Source: Thioalkalivibrio sp.
GTDB lineage: Bacteria > Pseudomonadota > Gammaproteobacteria > Ectothiorhodospirales > Ectothiorhodospiraceae
Assembly: GCA_007136145.1 (NCBI GenBank)
Contig: SLHN01000092.1
Coordinates: forward strand, 1 to 12,589
Direction of reading: 5' to 3'
DNA length: 12,589 bases
The translations under genes were made by a program, and so were the position numbers. Each line of letters starts with the position of its first letter. Within the stretch, counting starts at the first letter, position 1. Of the stretch, positions 1 to 6,147 are shown one piece after another. The notes below the pieces were generated by a model. That model made no database searches. It was not told the origin of the DNA and saw only the letters and a list, made by a program, of their open reading frames with translations.

Positions 1-1
1 G

Positions 2-862
2 CTCGGGGTGATCGTGACTCCATCGGAACTGCCGCCGGTGGTACTGGACGCTGGTTTGCTTGCCGCGGTTCTGATTCTGATCGCGCGTCCGGTGGCCGTT
101 GGCGTTTGCCTGTTCCCCTTCCGGTTTCCGTGGCGGGAGCAACTGTTCATCGCCTGGGTCGGTCTGCGTGGGGCTGTCCCGATCATTCTTGCACTGTTTC
201 CGTTGCTTGCGGGCCTGGAACCCGCCGGCTATTTCTTTCACGTGGTCTTTTTCGTGGTGTTGATTTCGCTGCTGGTACAGGGGTGGACCATCGCGCCGCT
301 TGCTCGCCTGCTGCGGTTGGAGCTGCCGCCCAGCCCGACCCGGGTGCAACGGACCGAGCTCGATATCCCCGGGCAGCAGGAGATGGAACTGATCGGGTAT
401 CGGCTGGCCGACAGCACGCCCGTGGTGCGGGAGGCATGGTCGAGTTTTCGATTGCCGAAGAGTGCCCGACTGGTTGCCCACTTGCGTGATGGCCGGCTGT
501 TGGAAACGCTGGAAATCCTGGATCTGCGTGCCGGTGATCACCTCTATATCATGGTGGCGCCGGTGGATCTGCCCGACCTTGACCGGCTGTTTCTCGCGGC
601 GGATGTTCCTGAACGCCTGACCGAACGTAGTGTGTTCGGAGAGTTCGTCCTTAATGGCACCGCGCAACTGGGAGCCGTGGCGATCGCTTACGGGGCTAAG
701 GTTCCATCGGAGCAGCAGGGGCTGACCTTGGAAGAATTCATGCGTGATCGGCTGCATGCGGAGCCGGTTGTTGGTGACGCCGTCGACCTCGACCGGGTAC
801 GGCTGGTGGTGCGTGAGATGGAGGCCGCGCGGATCACGCGGGTGGGCCTCAAATTGCTGTGA
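2..862 (+). CDS. NhaP2/CvrA-type K+(Na+)/H+ antiporter, C-terminal part (5' end outside window)
   Basis: Inner-membrane cation/proton antiporter of the CPA1 type, probably involved in K+ or Na+ homeostasis. The frame is open to the left edge, so the true start lies outside; a GTG at 8 is internal. Seen in the sequence: about three membrane segments in the first 100 residues, including the conserved stretch GLRGAVPIIL, then a cytoplasmic tail. The tail starts with a TrkA-C/RCK_C-like domain (about residues 115-200, with the LRAGDHLYIM strand). It ends with a CorC/HlyC transporter-associated domain (about 205-284, with EPVVGD and RVGLKLL). This order and the tail sequence match E. coli CvrA (NhaP2), about 578 residues long, so roughly half is present. 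It ends 7 nt from the convergent rep gene, with no obvious terminator between. Family is confident; ion specificity is not. Confidence 0.9.
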   Translation, partial: LGVIVTPSELPPVVLDAGLLAAVLILIARPVAVGVCLFPFRFPWREQLFIAWVGLRGAVPIILALFPLLAGLEPAGYFFHVVFFVVLISLLVQGWTIAPLARLLRLELPPSPTRVQRTELDIPGQQEMELIGYRLADSTPVVREAWSSFRLPKSARLVAHLRDGRLLETLEILDLRAGDHLYIMVAPVDLPDLDRLFLAADVPERLTERSVFGEFVLNGTAQLGAVAIAYGAKVPSEQQGLTLEEFMRDRLHAEPVVGDAVDLDRVRLVVREMEAARITRVGLKLL

Positions 863-869
863 CCAGGCC

Positions 870-2885
870 TCAGGTGCCGCTTCGAAGCATGGCCTTCAGA
901 CCTGCGAGGTGCGCCTTCGCTGTCAACCGCTGTGTTTCCGGGTCCGGTGGTTTTGCATCCGGCCATTCGAGGTGTTCGGCGGGCAGTTCGTCCAGGAACC
1001 GCGAGGGTAGACACTCAACGGCTTCGCCGAACCGGCCGCGCCGGCCTGCGTGAGTGAGAGTCAGCGTCCGTTGGGCGCGTGTCAGGCCAACATAGGCGAG
1101 GCGTCTTTCCTCCTCGATGTTACCTTCCTCAAGGGCGGCCCGGTGCGGGAGCAGTTCCTCCTCGAACCCGACCAGAAACACGTGCGGAAACTCCAGGCCC
1201 TTCGCGGTGTGCAGGGTGAGAAGCTGCACTGCGTCTTCGTCGTTCGTGTCACGCTGGCGTTCCAGGATGTCCATCAAACTGATGCGTCCGACGACTTCCT
1301 CGAGGTTCAGGGCGGCGTCACCCTCCGAACTCGGTTTCGCCACCCTGCCGATCCAGTCGATGAACTCGCGCACGCTATCCATGCGGCGGGCACCTGCACG
1401 GGGGTTGGGACTGTTGTCGAGTACCCATGACTCGTAATCGATTTCTTCCACCAGGCGGGCGAGCAGAGCCCCGGGTTTCGTGTCGGAAGCGAGGGCACGA
1501 GTTTCGTCGACCCAATCGGCGAACCGGGACAGGCGCGCATGTCCGCGCGCATCCATGTGTTCACTGAGTCCCAACCCGGCGGCGGCCCGCAGCAGCGAGC
1601 ATCCGCGCGTCTGGGCGTAGCGCCCGAGTTTCTCCAGCGTCGATGGCCCGATCTCGCGGCGCGGTACGTTGACGATGCGCAGGAACGCGGGGTTGTCGTC
1701 CGGATTGACCAGAAGCCGTAGGTATGCGGCCAGATCGCGGATCTCGGAACGTTCGAAGAATGACTGACCGCCGCTGATCCGGTACGGGATATTCTGTTCT
1801 CGCAGCAGCTTTTCGAACAATCTTGATTGGTGATTGCTCCGGTAAAGAATGGCGAAATCCGACCACCGCGCACGCAACCGAAAACGCAGGCGCATGATCT
1901 CGGAGACGACCCGTGCGGTCTCGGCCTCGGCATCCGCGCATGGGATCACGCGGACAGGCTCGCCTTCGCCCAGGGTGCTCCAGAGGCTTTTCTCGAACAG
2001 GTGCGGGTTGTTGCCGATCAACTGGTTGGCGACGTTGAGAATACGGTTCGTCGAACGGTAGTTCTGCTCCAGCTTGATAATCTCCAGTCGCGGGATGTCC
2101 TCGCGCAGACGTGCGAGATTCTCCGGACGGGCGCCGCGCCAGGCATAGATCGACTGATCATCGTCGCCGACGATCGTCAGTCCGGGATTGACCCCGACCA
2201 ACAATTGCACCAGGCGGTACTGGGCGCCGTTCGTATCCTGGTATTCGTCGACCAGCAGGTGACGGATGCGGTTCTGAGTGCGCTCGCGCAGCTCGCGGTC
2301 GCGTGTGAGGGTGTCAACCGGGCGCTTGATCAGGTCGTCGAAATCCACCGCGTTGTACGCGTGAAGGGCCTGTTCGTACCGCCCGTATATCGAGGCCGCA
2401 TGTTGCGCCTCGGTGTCGGCGGCTGCTGCCATCGCCTGTTCCGGGGTCAGCAGATCGTTTTTCCAGGCGCTGATCCTGGACAGCACTGGTTCCAGCTCGC
2501 TGGCGTTATCGTCCCGGTGGGTGATCTCGCGCAGAAGCTGCCGGCAATCGGCGGGATCCAGCACCGAGAAACCCCGGCGCAGCCCGGATGCCTCCAACTC
2601 GCGGCGCAGAAAGTTAAGTCCGAACGTATGAAAGGTGGACACACCAAGTCCCCGGGACTGCTCGCGATCAAGCCGTCCCTGAATTCGCTCGCGCATTTCC
2701 CGCGCCGCCTTGTTGGTGAATGTAATGGCGACGATCGCGCGGGCTGGGACCTGCCGCTCCTCGATGAGATAAGCGATCTTCTCGGTGATCACGCGGGTCT
2801 TTCCGGAACCAGCGCCGGCGATCACGAGCAGTGGGCGGTGGTCGGTGCGGACTGCCGCGCTTTGTTGTGGATTCAGATCCGGCAA
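870..2885 (-). CDS. rep: ATP-dependent DNA helicase Rep (superfamily 1A)
   Basis: A 3'-5' single-stranded DNA translocase and helicase that helps replication forks past bound proteins. The 671 residues match E. coli Rep (673) end to end, including the C-terminal HLAGLKAM. Visible motifs: Q-motif NPQQ near residue 5, Walker A GAGSGKT (24-30), TFTNKAAREM (motif Ia, 55-64), Walker B VDEYQD (212-217), motif III GDDDQSIYAWRGA (240-252), QNYRS (motif IV), TLHTAKGLEF (motif V) and YVGLTRAQ (motif VI). Rep-specific identities such as FDDLI, ISGG and REIGP separate it from UvrD and PcrA. The start is TTG: an in-frame TAA lies 6 nt upstream, AAAAGGT sits 7-8 nt before it, and the N-terminus then matches E. 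coli Rep. It appears monocistronic, divergent from the entericidin-like gene. Confidence 0.97.
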   Translation of the reverse strand: MPDLNPQQSAAVRTDHRPLLVIAGAGSGKTRVITEKIAYLIEERQVPARAIVAITFTNKAAREMRERIQGRLDREQSRGLGVSTFHTFGLNFLRRELEASGLRRGFSVLDPADCRQLLREITHRDDNASELEPVLSRISAWKNDLLTPEQAMAAAADTEAQHAASIYGRYEQALHAYNAVDFDDLIKRPVDTLTRDRELRERTQNRIRHLLVDEYQDTNGAQYRLVQLLVGVNPGLTIVGDDDQSIYAWRGARPENLARLREDIPRLEIIKLEQNYRSTNRILNVANQLIGNNPHLFEKSLWSTLGEGEPVRVIPCADAEAETARVVSEIMRLRFRLRARWSDFAILYRSNHQSRLFEKLLREQNIPYRISGGQSFFERSEIRDLAAYLRLLVNPDDNPAFLRIVNVPRREIGPSTLEKLGRYAQTRGCSLLRAAAGLGLSEHMDARGHARLSRFADWVDETRALASDTKPGALLARLVEEIDYESWVLDNSPNPRAGARRMDSVREFIDWIGRVAKPSSEGDAALNLEEVVGRISLMDILERQRDTNDEDAVQLLTLHTAKGLEFPHVFLVGFEEELLPHRAALEEGNIEEERRLAYVGLTRAQRTLTLTHAGRRGRFGEAVECLPSRFLDELPAEHLEWPDAKPPDPETQRLTAKAHLAGLKAMLRSGT

Positions 2886-2893
2886 GTGGCGTT

Positions 2894-2900
2894 ACCTTTT
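2894..2900 (-). promoter_or_regulatory. Shine-Dalgarno of rep supporting its TTG start
   Basis: On the minus strand AAAAGGT lies 8 nt before the TTG at 2885-2883. The TAA at 2894-2892 closes the frame just upstream, so no longer start is possible. The next candidate start would remove the conserved Q-motif. Confidence 0.6.
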
Positions 2901-2981
2901 AAGGGGCGGCAAGCAGGCGCGCCCGTTGTTCGCGCGCACCGCGCTGAACGGCGGGTTGCGGGCGAGAGGCGGCGGCCGGGA

Positions 2982-3009
2982 TTGGCAGCGCCGCAGAATC
3001 CTCTATGAT
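2982..3009 (+). promoter_or_regulatory. sigma70-type promoter upstream of the entericidin-like gene
   Basis: TTGGCA (2982-2987) and TATGAT (3004-3009) are separated by 16 nt, and each differs from consensus at one position. The predicted start near 3016 gives a leader of about 120 nt before the ATG at 3136. The leader can fold: CGCGA and TCGCG pair around the stretch near 3027-3045. This is the clearest promoter I see in the window. It probably drives the lipoprotein gene and possibly ampD and the phosphatase. I found no comparable promoter for rep in the rest of the 250-nt spacer. Confidence 0.55.
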
Positions 3010-3135
3010 AAGACAAGCGCCGCGCGATTCGCTTTCGCGTGGAGCCGGGCCGGTGGGGTGCCGTGGCCGGTCGCTGGTGGCCTGACTCGCTTTGCGGAGC
3101 CGGCCCTGTCTGGATCCATGAGACTGGAGTGAAAC

Positions 3136-3294
3136 ATGTATCGCAAGCGATCTCTGGAGTTGTTGGTGTTGAGCTTCCTCGTATTCGCGCTATCCGGTGT
3201 TAGTGGTTGCGCGACGGTCGAGGGTATCGGAAAGGACGTGCAGAAGGGTGGCGAAGCCATCGAGCGGGCAGCGGATCGCAAGAAATCCGATTGA
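3136..3294 (+). CDS. Entericidin A/B-like small lipoprotein
   Basis: A 52-residue envelope lipoprotein. It has a basic N-terminus (MYRKR), a hydrophobic core (residues 9-22) and a lipobox V-S-G-C with the lipidated cysteine at 25. The mature part contains ATVEGIGKDVQKGGEAIERA, the signature of the entericidin EcnA/EcnB family (TVxGxGxDxxxGGxAIxxAA). In E. coli EcnA and EcnB are described as an antidote/toxin lipoprotein pair; many bacteria carry single homologues of unclear role, as here. GGAG lies 6 nt before the ATG. Ala after the lipid cysteine predicts outer-membrane sorting by the E. coli Lol rule. The gene is short and easily missed by gene callers. It sits upstream of ampD on the same strand, separated by a strong hairpin. 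Confidence 0.85.
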   Translation: MYRKRSLELLVLSFLVFALSGVSGCATVEGIGKDVQKGGEAIERAADRKKSD

Positions 3295-3324
3295 CCGGGA
3301 GCCAAGGGCAAATATTGAAACTCT

Positions 3325-3357
3325 CCGAGCCGGCCACCCACCGGGGTGGCCTCTCGG
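3325..3357 (+). other. Strong GC-rich hairpin between the entericidin-like gene and ampD
   Basis: GGCCACCC (3332-3339), loop ACCG, GGGTGGCC (3344-3351) form a perfect 8-bp stem. It extends outward through CCGAG (3325-3329) paired with CTCGG (3353-3357), with a small 2x1 internal loop. No U-run follows, so it is not a standard intrinsic terminator. It could be an attenuator, an mRNA-stabilising 3' end for the lipoprotein message, or a structure upstream of the ampD start. Confidence 0.5.
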
Positions 3358-3374
3358 GTGCGCCGGACGCGGGA

Positions 3375-3932
3375 ATGGTTTCCTGCCAATGGTGGCCCGA
3401 GGCGAAGCGAATCCCGAGTTCAAACCGGGATGCCAGGCCTGCCGGCCTGGTGCCGGATCTGATCGTGATTCATGCCATCAGCTTGCCGCCTGGAGAGTTT
3501 GGGGGGCCATTCATTGCCCAGCTGTTCACCAATAGCCTGGATCCGAACGAGCATCCGTCTTTTGCGGAGATCGCCGCGCTTCGGGTTTCCGCTCACGTGG
3601 TTATTGCCCGCGATGGCCAGGCCTTGCAATTCGTGCCCTTCGATGAGCGTGCCTGGCATGCGGGTGTCTCCAGTTGGAGGGGGCGTGAGCGCTGCAATGA
3701 TTTTTCGATTGGTATCGAACTGGAAGGCTGTGACGCGTTGCCGTTCACCGCAACGCAGTACGTGGTTCTGGGGCGTTTGATACGGTGGCTGCGGGACCGC
3801 TTCCCGCGTCTCTCCGGTGAGCACGCGCTTGCCGGGCATTCGGATATTGCCCCGGGTCGCAAGACCGATCCGGGGCCGTTCTTTGACTGGGCTCTTCTCG
3901 CAGCCCATCTGGATGGGAGCGCCAAAGCATGA
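3375..3932 (+). CDS. ampD: 1,6-anhydro-N-acetylmuramoyl-L-alanine amidase AmpD
   Basis: Cytoplasmic zinc amidase that cuts the stem peptide from 1,6-anhydroMurNAc-peptides during cell-wall recycling. In species with AmpR/AmpC it thereby keeps beta-lactamase induction low. The 185 residues align with E. coli AmpD (183). Conserved blocks include SLPPGEFGGP, DPNEHP, LRVSAH, RAWHAGVS, GRERCNDFSIGIELEG and DIAPGRKTDPGP. Zinc ligands His33, His155 and Asp165 are present, as are catalytic Glu115 and Lys163. The frame stays open further upstream into the lipoprotein gene. I chose ATG 3375 because it gives the family length; SD support is weak (GGA 7 nt upstream). A TTG at 3315 with AAGG before it is the alternative, but it would add non-conserved residues across the hairpin. 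The stop overlaps the next gene by 4 nt (ATGA). No ampE is adjacent. Confidence 0.95.
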   Translation: MVSCQWWPEAKRIPSSNRDARPAGLVPDLIVIHAISLPPGEFGGPFIAQLFTNSLDPNEHPSFAEIAALRVSAHVVIARDGQALQFVPFDERAWHAGVSSWRGRERCNDFSIGIELEGCDALPFTATQYVVLGRLIRWLRDRFPRLSGEHALAGHSDIAPGRKTDPGPFFDWALLAAHLDGSAKA

Positions 3933-4522
3933 TCATCGATCTGTTGCGGCATGGCGAGCCAAGTGGCGGCGTACGTTTCCGAGGGAACGGTTGTGACGAT
4001 CCCCTGAACGAGCAGGGCTGGCGTCAGATGTGGCTGGCGGTTGGCGAATCGGTCCATTGGCCCTGGGATGCCGTGCTCTGTTCACCCCTCTCGCGCTGTC
4101 ATGATTTCGCGGAGGCTTTGTGTGCGCGAAAGCCCACCCCCTTGCGTATTGTCCAGGATCTGCGGGAAGTGGGTTTTGGGGAATGGGAGGGGCGTACGCG
4201 GGACGAAATCCGAGCCCAGCGCTCCGAGCAATACCGGGCTTTCTATACGGATCCGGTCGCGAATCGGCCTCCAGGTGCCGAGCCGCTTGCGGATTTCCGA
4301 CGGCGTGTGGAGGCAGTGCTCGATTCCGAGATCCGCGGCGTGCCTTCCCAGCGTTTGCTTGTCGTTACGCATGCGGGGGTGATTCGCGCGGCTATCGGGT
4401 GGGTACTGGGTACACCCGACACGGAGCTTTACCGGCTGGATTGTGACTACGCGAGCATGAGCCAGATCCGACTGGATTCCGAGCGGGGTTGGCGCGTGGG
4501 GTTCACCAACCGGCGGGATTAA
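3929..4522 (+). CDS. Histidine phosphatase (phosphoglycerate mutase-like/CobC-like)
   Basis: A 197-residue cytoplasmic enzyme of histidine phosphatase clade 1. The catalytic motif RHGE is at residues 7-10 (phospho-His8). SPLSRC (52-57) supplies the phosphate-binding arginine. Glu80 in LREVGFGEWEG is the likely acid, and THAG (147-150) carries the second histidine, His148. The FGEWEG stretch and length recall alpha-ribazole phosphatase CobC and SixA/GpmB-type relatives, but no cobalamin genes are nearby, so substrate is unknown. The start ATG overlaps the ampD stop (ATGA), which implies translational coupling with AmpD. Whether it acts in cell-wall recycling is speculation from position only. 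It ends 22 nt from a convergent gene. Confidence 0.85.
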   Translation: MIIDLLRHGEPSGGVRFRGNGCDDPLNEQGWRQMWLAVGESVHWPWDAVLCSPLSRCHDFAEALCARKPTPLRIVQDLREVGFGEWEGRTRDEIRAQRSEQYRAFYTDPVANRPPGAEPLADFRRRVEAVLDSEIRGVPSQRLLVVTHAGVIRAAIGWVLGTPDTELYRLDCDYASMSQIRLDSERGWRVGFTNRRD

Positions 4523-4528
4523 GTCGGG

Positions 4529-4543
4529 CGCCAGGCTTTGGCG
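4529..4543. terminator. Weak hairpin between convergent genes
   Basis: CGCCA and TGGCG form a perfect 5-bp stem around GGCTT in the 22-nt gap between the phosphatase stop and the stop of the convergent small gene. It is short and lacks a U-run in either direction, so it is a weak candidate for a shared terminator. Confidence 0.2.
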
Positions 4544-4544
4544 A

Positions 4545-4859
4545 TCAGCGGTGGTTCGCGTCCGTGGTCACGGCGTGCACCGAGAGGTGGCCATCGTTGA
4601 TGATGATATCGAACAGGCGGTCTATATGAGGGTGTTTGCCCGGATGCTTACGTGCGTCGTCGGCGTGCGCCCCGTAGCGTAGCAGGGCCGAGTTGGCGGC
4701 TTTGGGACCAATGCCTCCGAAGGTCATGGTCGTCTGGTAGTAGATCTGCAGTGACAGGCGTTCGCCGTCACGATTTTCGATAACCGCAACCGGCGTGTAA
4801 TCCTCGTCGAACAACTCCAGGCGGTCGATATGGCTGATATCCGGGAGATCGCTGGCCAT
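4545..4859 (-). CDS. Conserved small protein, possibly DUF2322
   Basis: A 104-residue soluble acidic/histidine-bearing protein with no signal peptide or membrane segment. Visible pattern: IDRLELFDED (11-20), VAVIENRDGE (24-33), a central LRYGAHADDARKHPGKHPHI (60-79) and a C-terminal beta-like strand HLSVHAV. The combination of LELFDED, an ENR-G strand and DAR-xPG-HPxID resembles what I recall of the DUF2322 family, proteins of about 100 residues with unknown role; I could not check this. The ATG is supported by AGGAAG 5 nt upstream, with codon use like its neighbours. It is transcribed alone, divergently from the HisN-like phosphatase. Function is unknown. Confidence 0.75.
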   Translation of the reverse strand: MASDLPDISHIDRLELFDEDYTPVAVIENRDGERLSLQIYYQTTMTFGGIGPKAANSALLRYGAHADDARKHPGKHPHIDRLFDIIINDGHLSVHAVTTDANHR

Positions 4860-4889
4860 GGCCGCTTCCTGTTCTCATACGGTATCCGG

Positions 4890-4918
4890 ATTATTCAGGC
4901 TTTTGGTCGGTGCCACAA
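4890..4918 (-). promoter_or_regulatory. Candidate promoter for the small DUF gene
   Basis: On the minus strand TTGTGG (4918-4913) and AATAAT (4895-4890) are spaced by exactly 17 nt. The -10 matches consensus at 5 of 6 positions and the -35 at 3 of 6. Transcription would start near 4883, about 24 nt before the ATG. Confidence 0.4.
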
Positions 4919-5010
4919 CCCGGCGGTGATCGTTTCCGGTCAGGGCGGTCAACGGATGCGGGTTGAACGTTGAGGCAGTAAACTCGCCGCTTTCGCGAAC
5001 GGAGTCGAAC

Positions 5011-5790
5011 ATGACGCAAAGCCCATTCATGGCTGCAGCACAAGCGGCAGCCGACGCCGCGGAGGCGGTGATCCGCCATTACTACGAGGCCGGCGTCGAG
5101 GTCGAGATGAAGCCCGATGCTACTCCTGTAACCCGCGCCGATGTCGAAAGCGAGCAGGCGATTCGCGCCGTGATCCGTGAACGTTTCCCGAATCATGGGC
5201 TCTATGGCGAGGAGACCGGGCAGTCGGATATCGACGCCGATCATGTTTGGCTGATCGATCCAATCGACGGTACCAAGAGCTTCGTGCGCCGTTACCCGAT
5301 GTTTTCCACTCAGATCGCGCTCATGCACAGGGGGGAACTGATCCTGGGGGTGTCGAATGCGCCGTTGTTTGGCCAGCGTGCCTGGGCAGAGAAGGGGCAA
5401 GGTGCCTTTCTCGACGGCCAGCGGATCCGCGTTGCAACCACGGCGAGTATCGAAGAGGCGACGCTGTCCATGGGCAATCTGAAGTCTCTCGCGCTGAGCC
5501 CCTGTTGGGCCGACCTGGGAGCCTTGGTGGCTCGTGTCAATCGCGTGCGGGGCTACGGCGATTTCTATCACTATCATCTGCTGGCCAGCGGCAGCATCGA
5601 CTTCATTGTCGAGTCGGACGTCAACATTCTCGATGTCGCGGCGCTTGCGGTGATCGTACGTGAGGCCGGCGGTATCGTGACCGATCTTGCAGGTGCTCCC
5701 CTGTCCCTCGACACTCGCGATGTGCTTGCCGCAGCCACCACGGACCTTCACCAGGCCGCGCGCGTTTGCCTGCCCTGGGGCGGTGCCTGA
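5011..5790 (+). CDS. Inositol-monophosphatase-family phosphatase, HisN-like (candidate histidinol-phosphatase)
   Basis: A 259-residue Mg2+-dependent, Li+-sensitive-fold phosphatase. Metal-site residues are visible: Glu67 (GEET), Asp83 and Asp86 in WLIDPIDGTKSF, and Asp208 in NILDVAAL. The DGTKSF form with YPMFSTQIAL, and GDFYHYHLLASGSIDFIVE, resemble HisN-type histidinol-phosphatases more than SuhB, whose motif is DPLDGTTNF. The substrate is therefore histidinol phosphate or a related sugar/inositol phosphate; CysQ-like activity seems less likely. No his genes are present to decide. The start is ATG 5011 with GGAG 6 nt upstream. An upstream TTG at 4963 would add 16 residues that look non-coding. 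It stands alone and converges with fis. Confidence 0.85.
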   Translation: MTQSPFMAAAQAAADAAEAVIRHYYEAGVEVEMKPDATPVTRADVESEQAIRAVIRERFPNHGLYGEETGQSDIDADHVWLIDPIDGTKSFVRRYPMFSTQIALMHRGELILGVSNAPLFGQRAWAEKGQGAFLDGQRIRVATTASIEEATLSMGNLKSLALSPCWADLGALVARVNRVRGYGDFYHYHLLASGSIDFIVESDVNILDVAALAVIVREAGGIVTDLAGAPLSLDTRDVLAAATTDLHQAARVCLPWGGA

Positions 5791-5819
5791 CAGCAATAGC
5801 CTCAAAACCGGGTTATTTC

Positions 5820-5843
5820 GCTATGCGCTCCGGCATACGCTTT
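5820..5843. terminator. Candidate terminator between the phosphatase and fis
   Basis: GCTATGC (5820-5826) pairs with GCATA-c-GC (5833-5840) around a 6-nt loop, giving 7 bp with one bulged C. TTT follows at 5841-5843 on the plus strand. It lies in the 63-nt gap between convergent genes, so it could serve either direction. The stem is modest and the U-tract short. Confidence 0.3.
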
Positions 5844-5853
5844 CGCGTTTGCC

Positions 5854-6147
5854 TCAGATCAGAGAGTGGGCACGTAGTTTCTTGCGCAGGGTTGCACGAT
5901 TGAGTCCGAGCAGGTTGGCGGCCCGCGTCTGGTTGCCGCCACAGTGCTCCAGCACACAGGCCAGTAACGGTCGTTCGACCTCTGAGATCACCATGTTGTA
6001 GACATCGCCAACCTCTTCGCCTTTCAGCGCCGCGAAGTATTCATCCATCGCTATCCGGACATGCTCCGCGAGCCGGCAGTTGGGACTGACCGAGTCGGGC
6101 AAGTCACTCACTCCATGGTCCCGAACAACATGCATCGAGGAGTTCAT
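5854..6147 (-). CDS. fis: DNA-binding protein Fis
   Basis: Nucleoid-associated protein that bends DNA and activates rRNA and tRNA promoters in rapid growth. At 97 residues it matches E. coli Fis (98) over its C-terminal two thirds: DVYNMVISEVERPLL corresponds to DLYELVLAEVEQPLL. The helix-turn-helix GNQTRAANLLGLNRATLRKK (71-90) keeps the DNA-contact residues Asn72, Thr74, Arg75, Asn83, Arg84, Thr86 and Lys89. The N-terminal 22 residues diverge, as usual for this flexible arm. The frame is open further upstream inside dusB, but the ATG at 6147 overlaps the dusB stop (ATGA) and has a near-perfect SD. This is the classic dusB-fis pairing. It is the last gene of the run; purH, which follows fis in Pseudomonas, is absent. 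Confidence 0.97.
   Translation of the reverse strand: MNSSMHVVRDHGVSDLPDSVSPNCRLAEHVRIAMDEYFAALKGEEVGDVYNMVISEVERPLLACVLEHCGGNQTRAANLLGLNRATLRKKLRAHSLI

Noticed and set aside
1827..3008. 393-codon plus-strand reading frame opposite rep
   Set aside because: It lies antisense to a firmly identified rep gene, its protein shows no family motifs, and long antisense frames are expected in GC-rich codon-biased genes.
3207..3932. Longer version of ampD starting inside the lipoprotein gene
   Set aside because: The extra 56 residues overlap the entericidin-like gene and the hairpin and match nothing in AmpD. ATG 3375 gives the family length.
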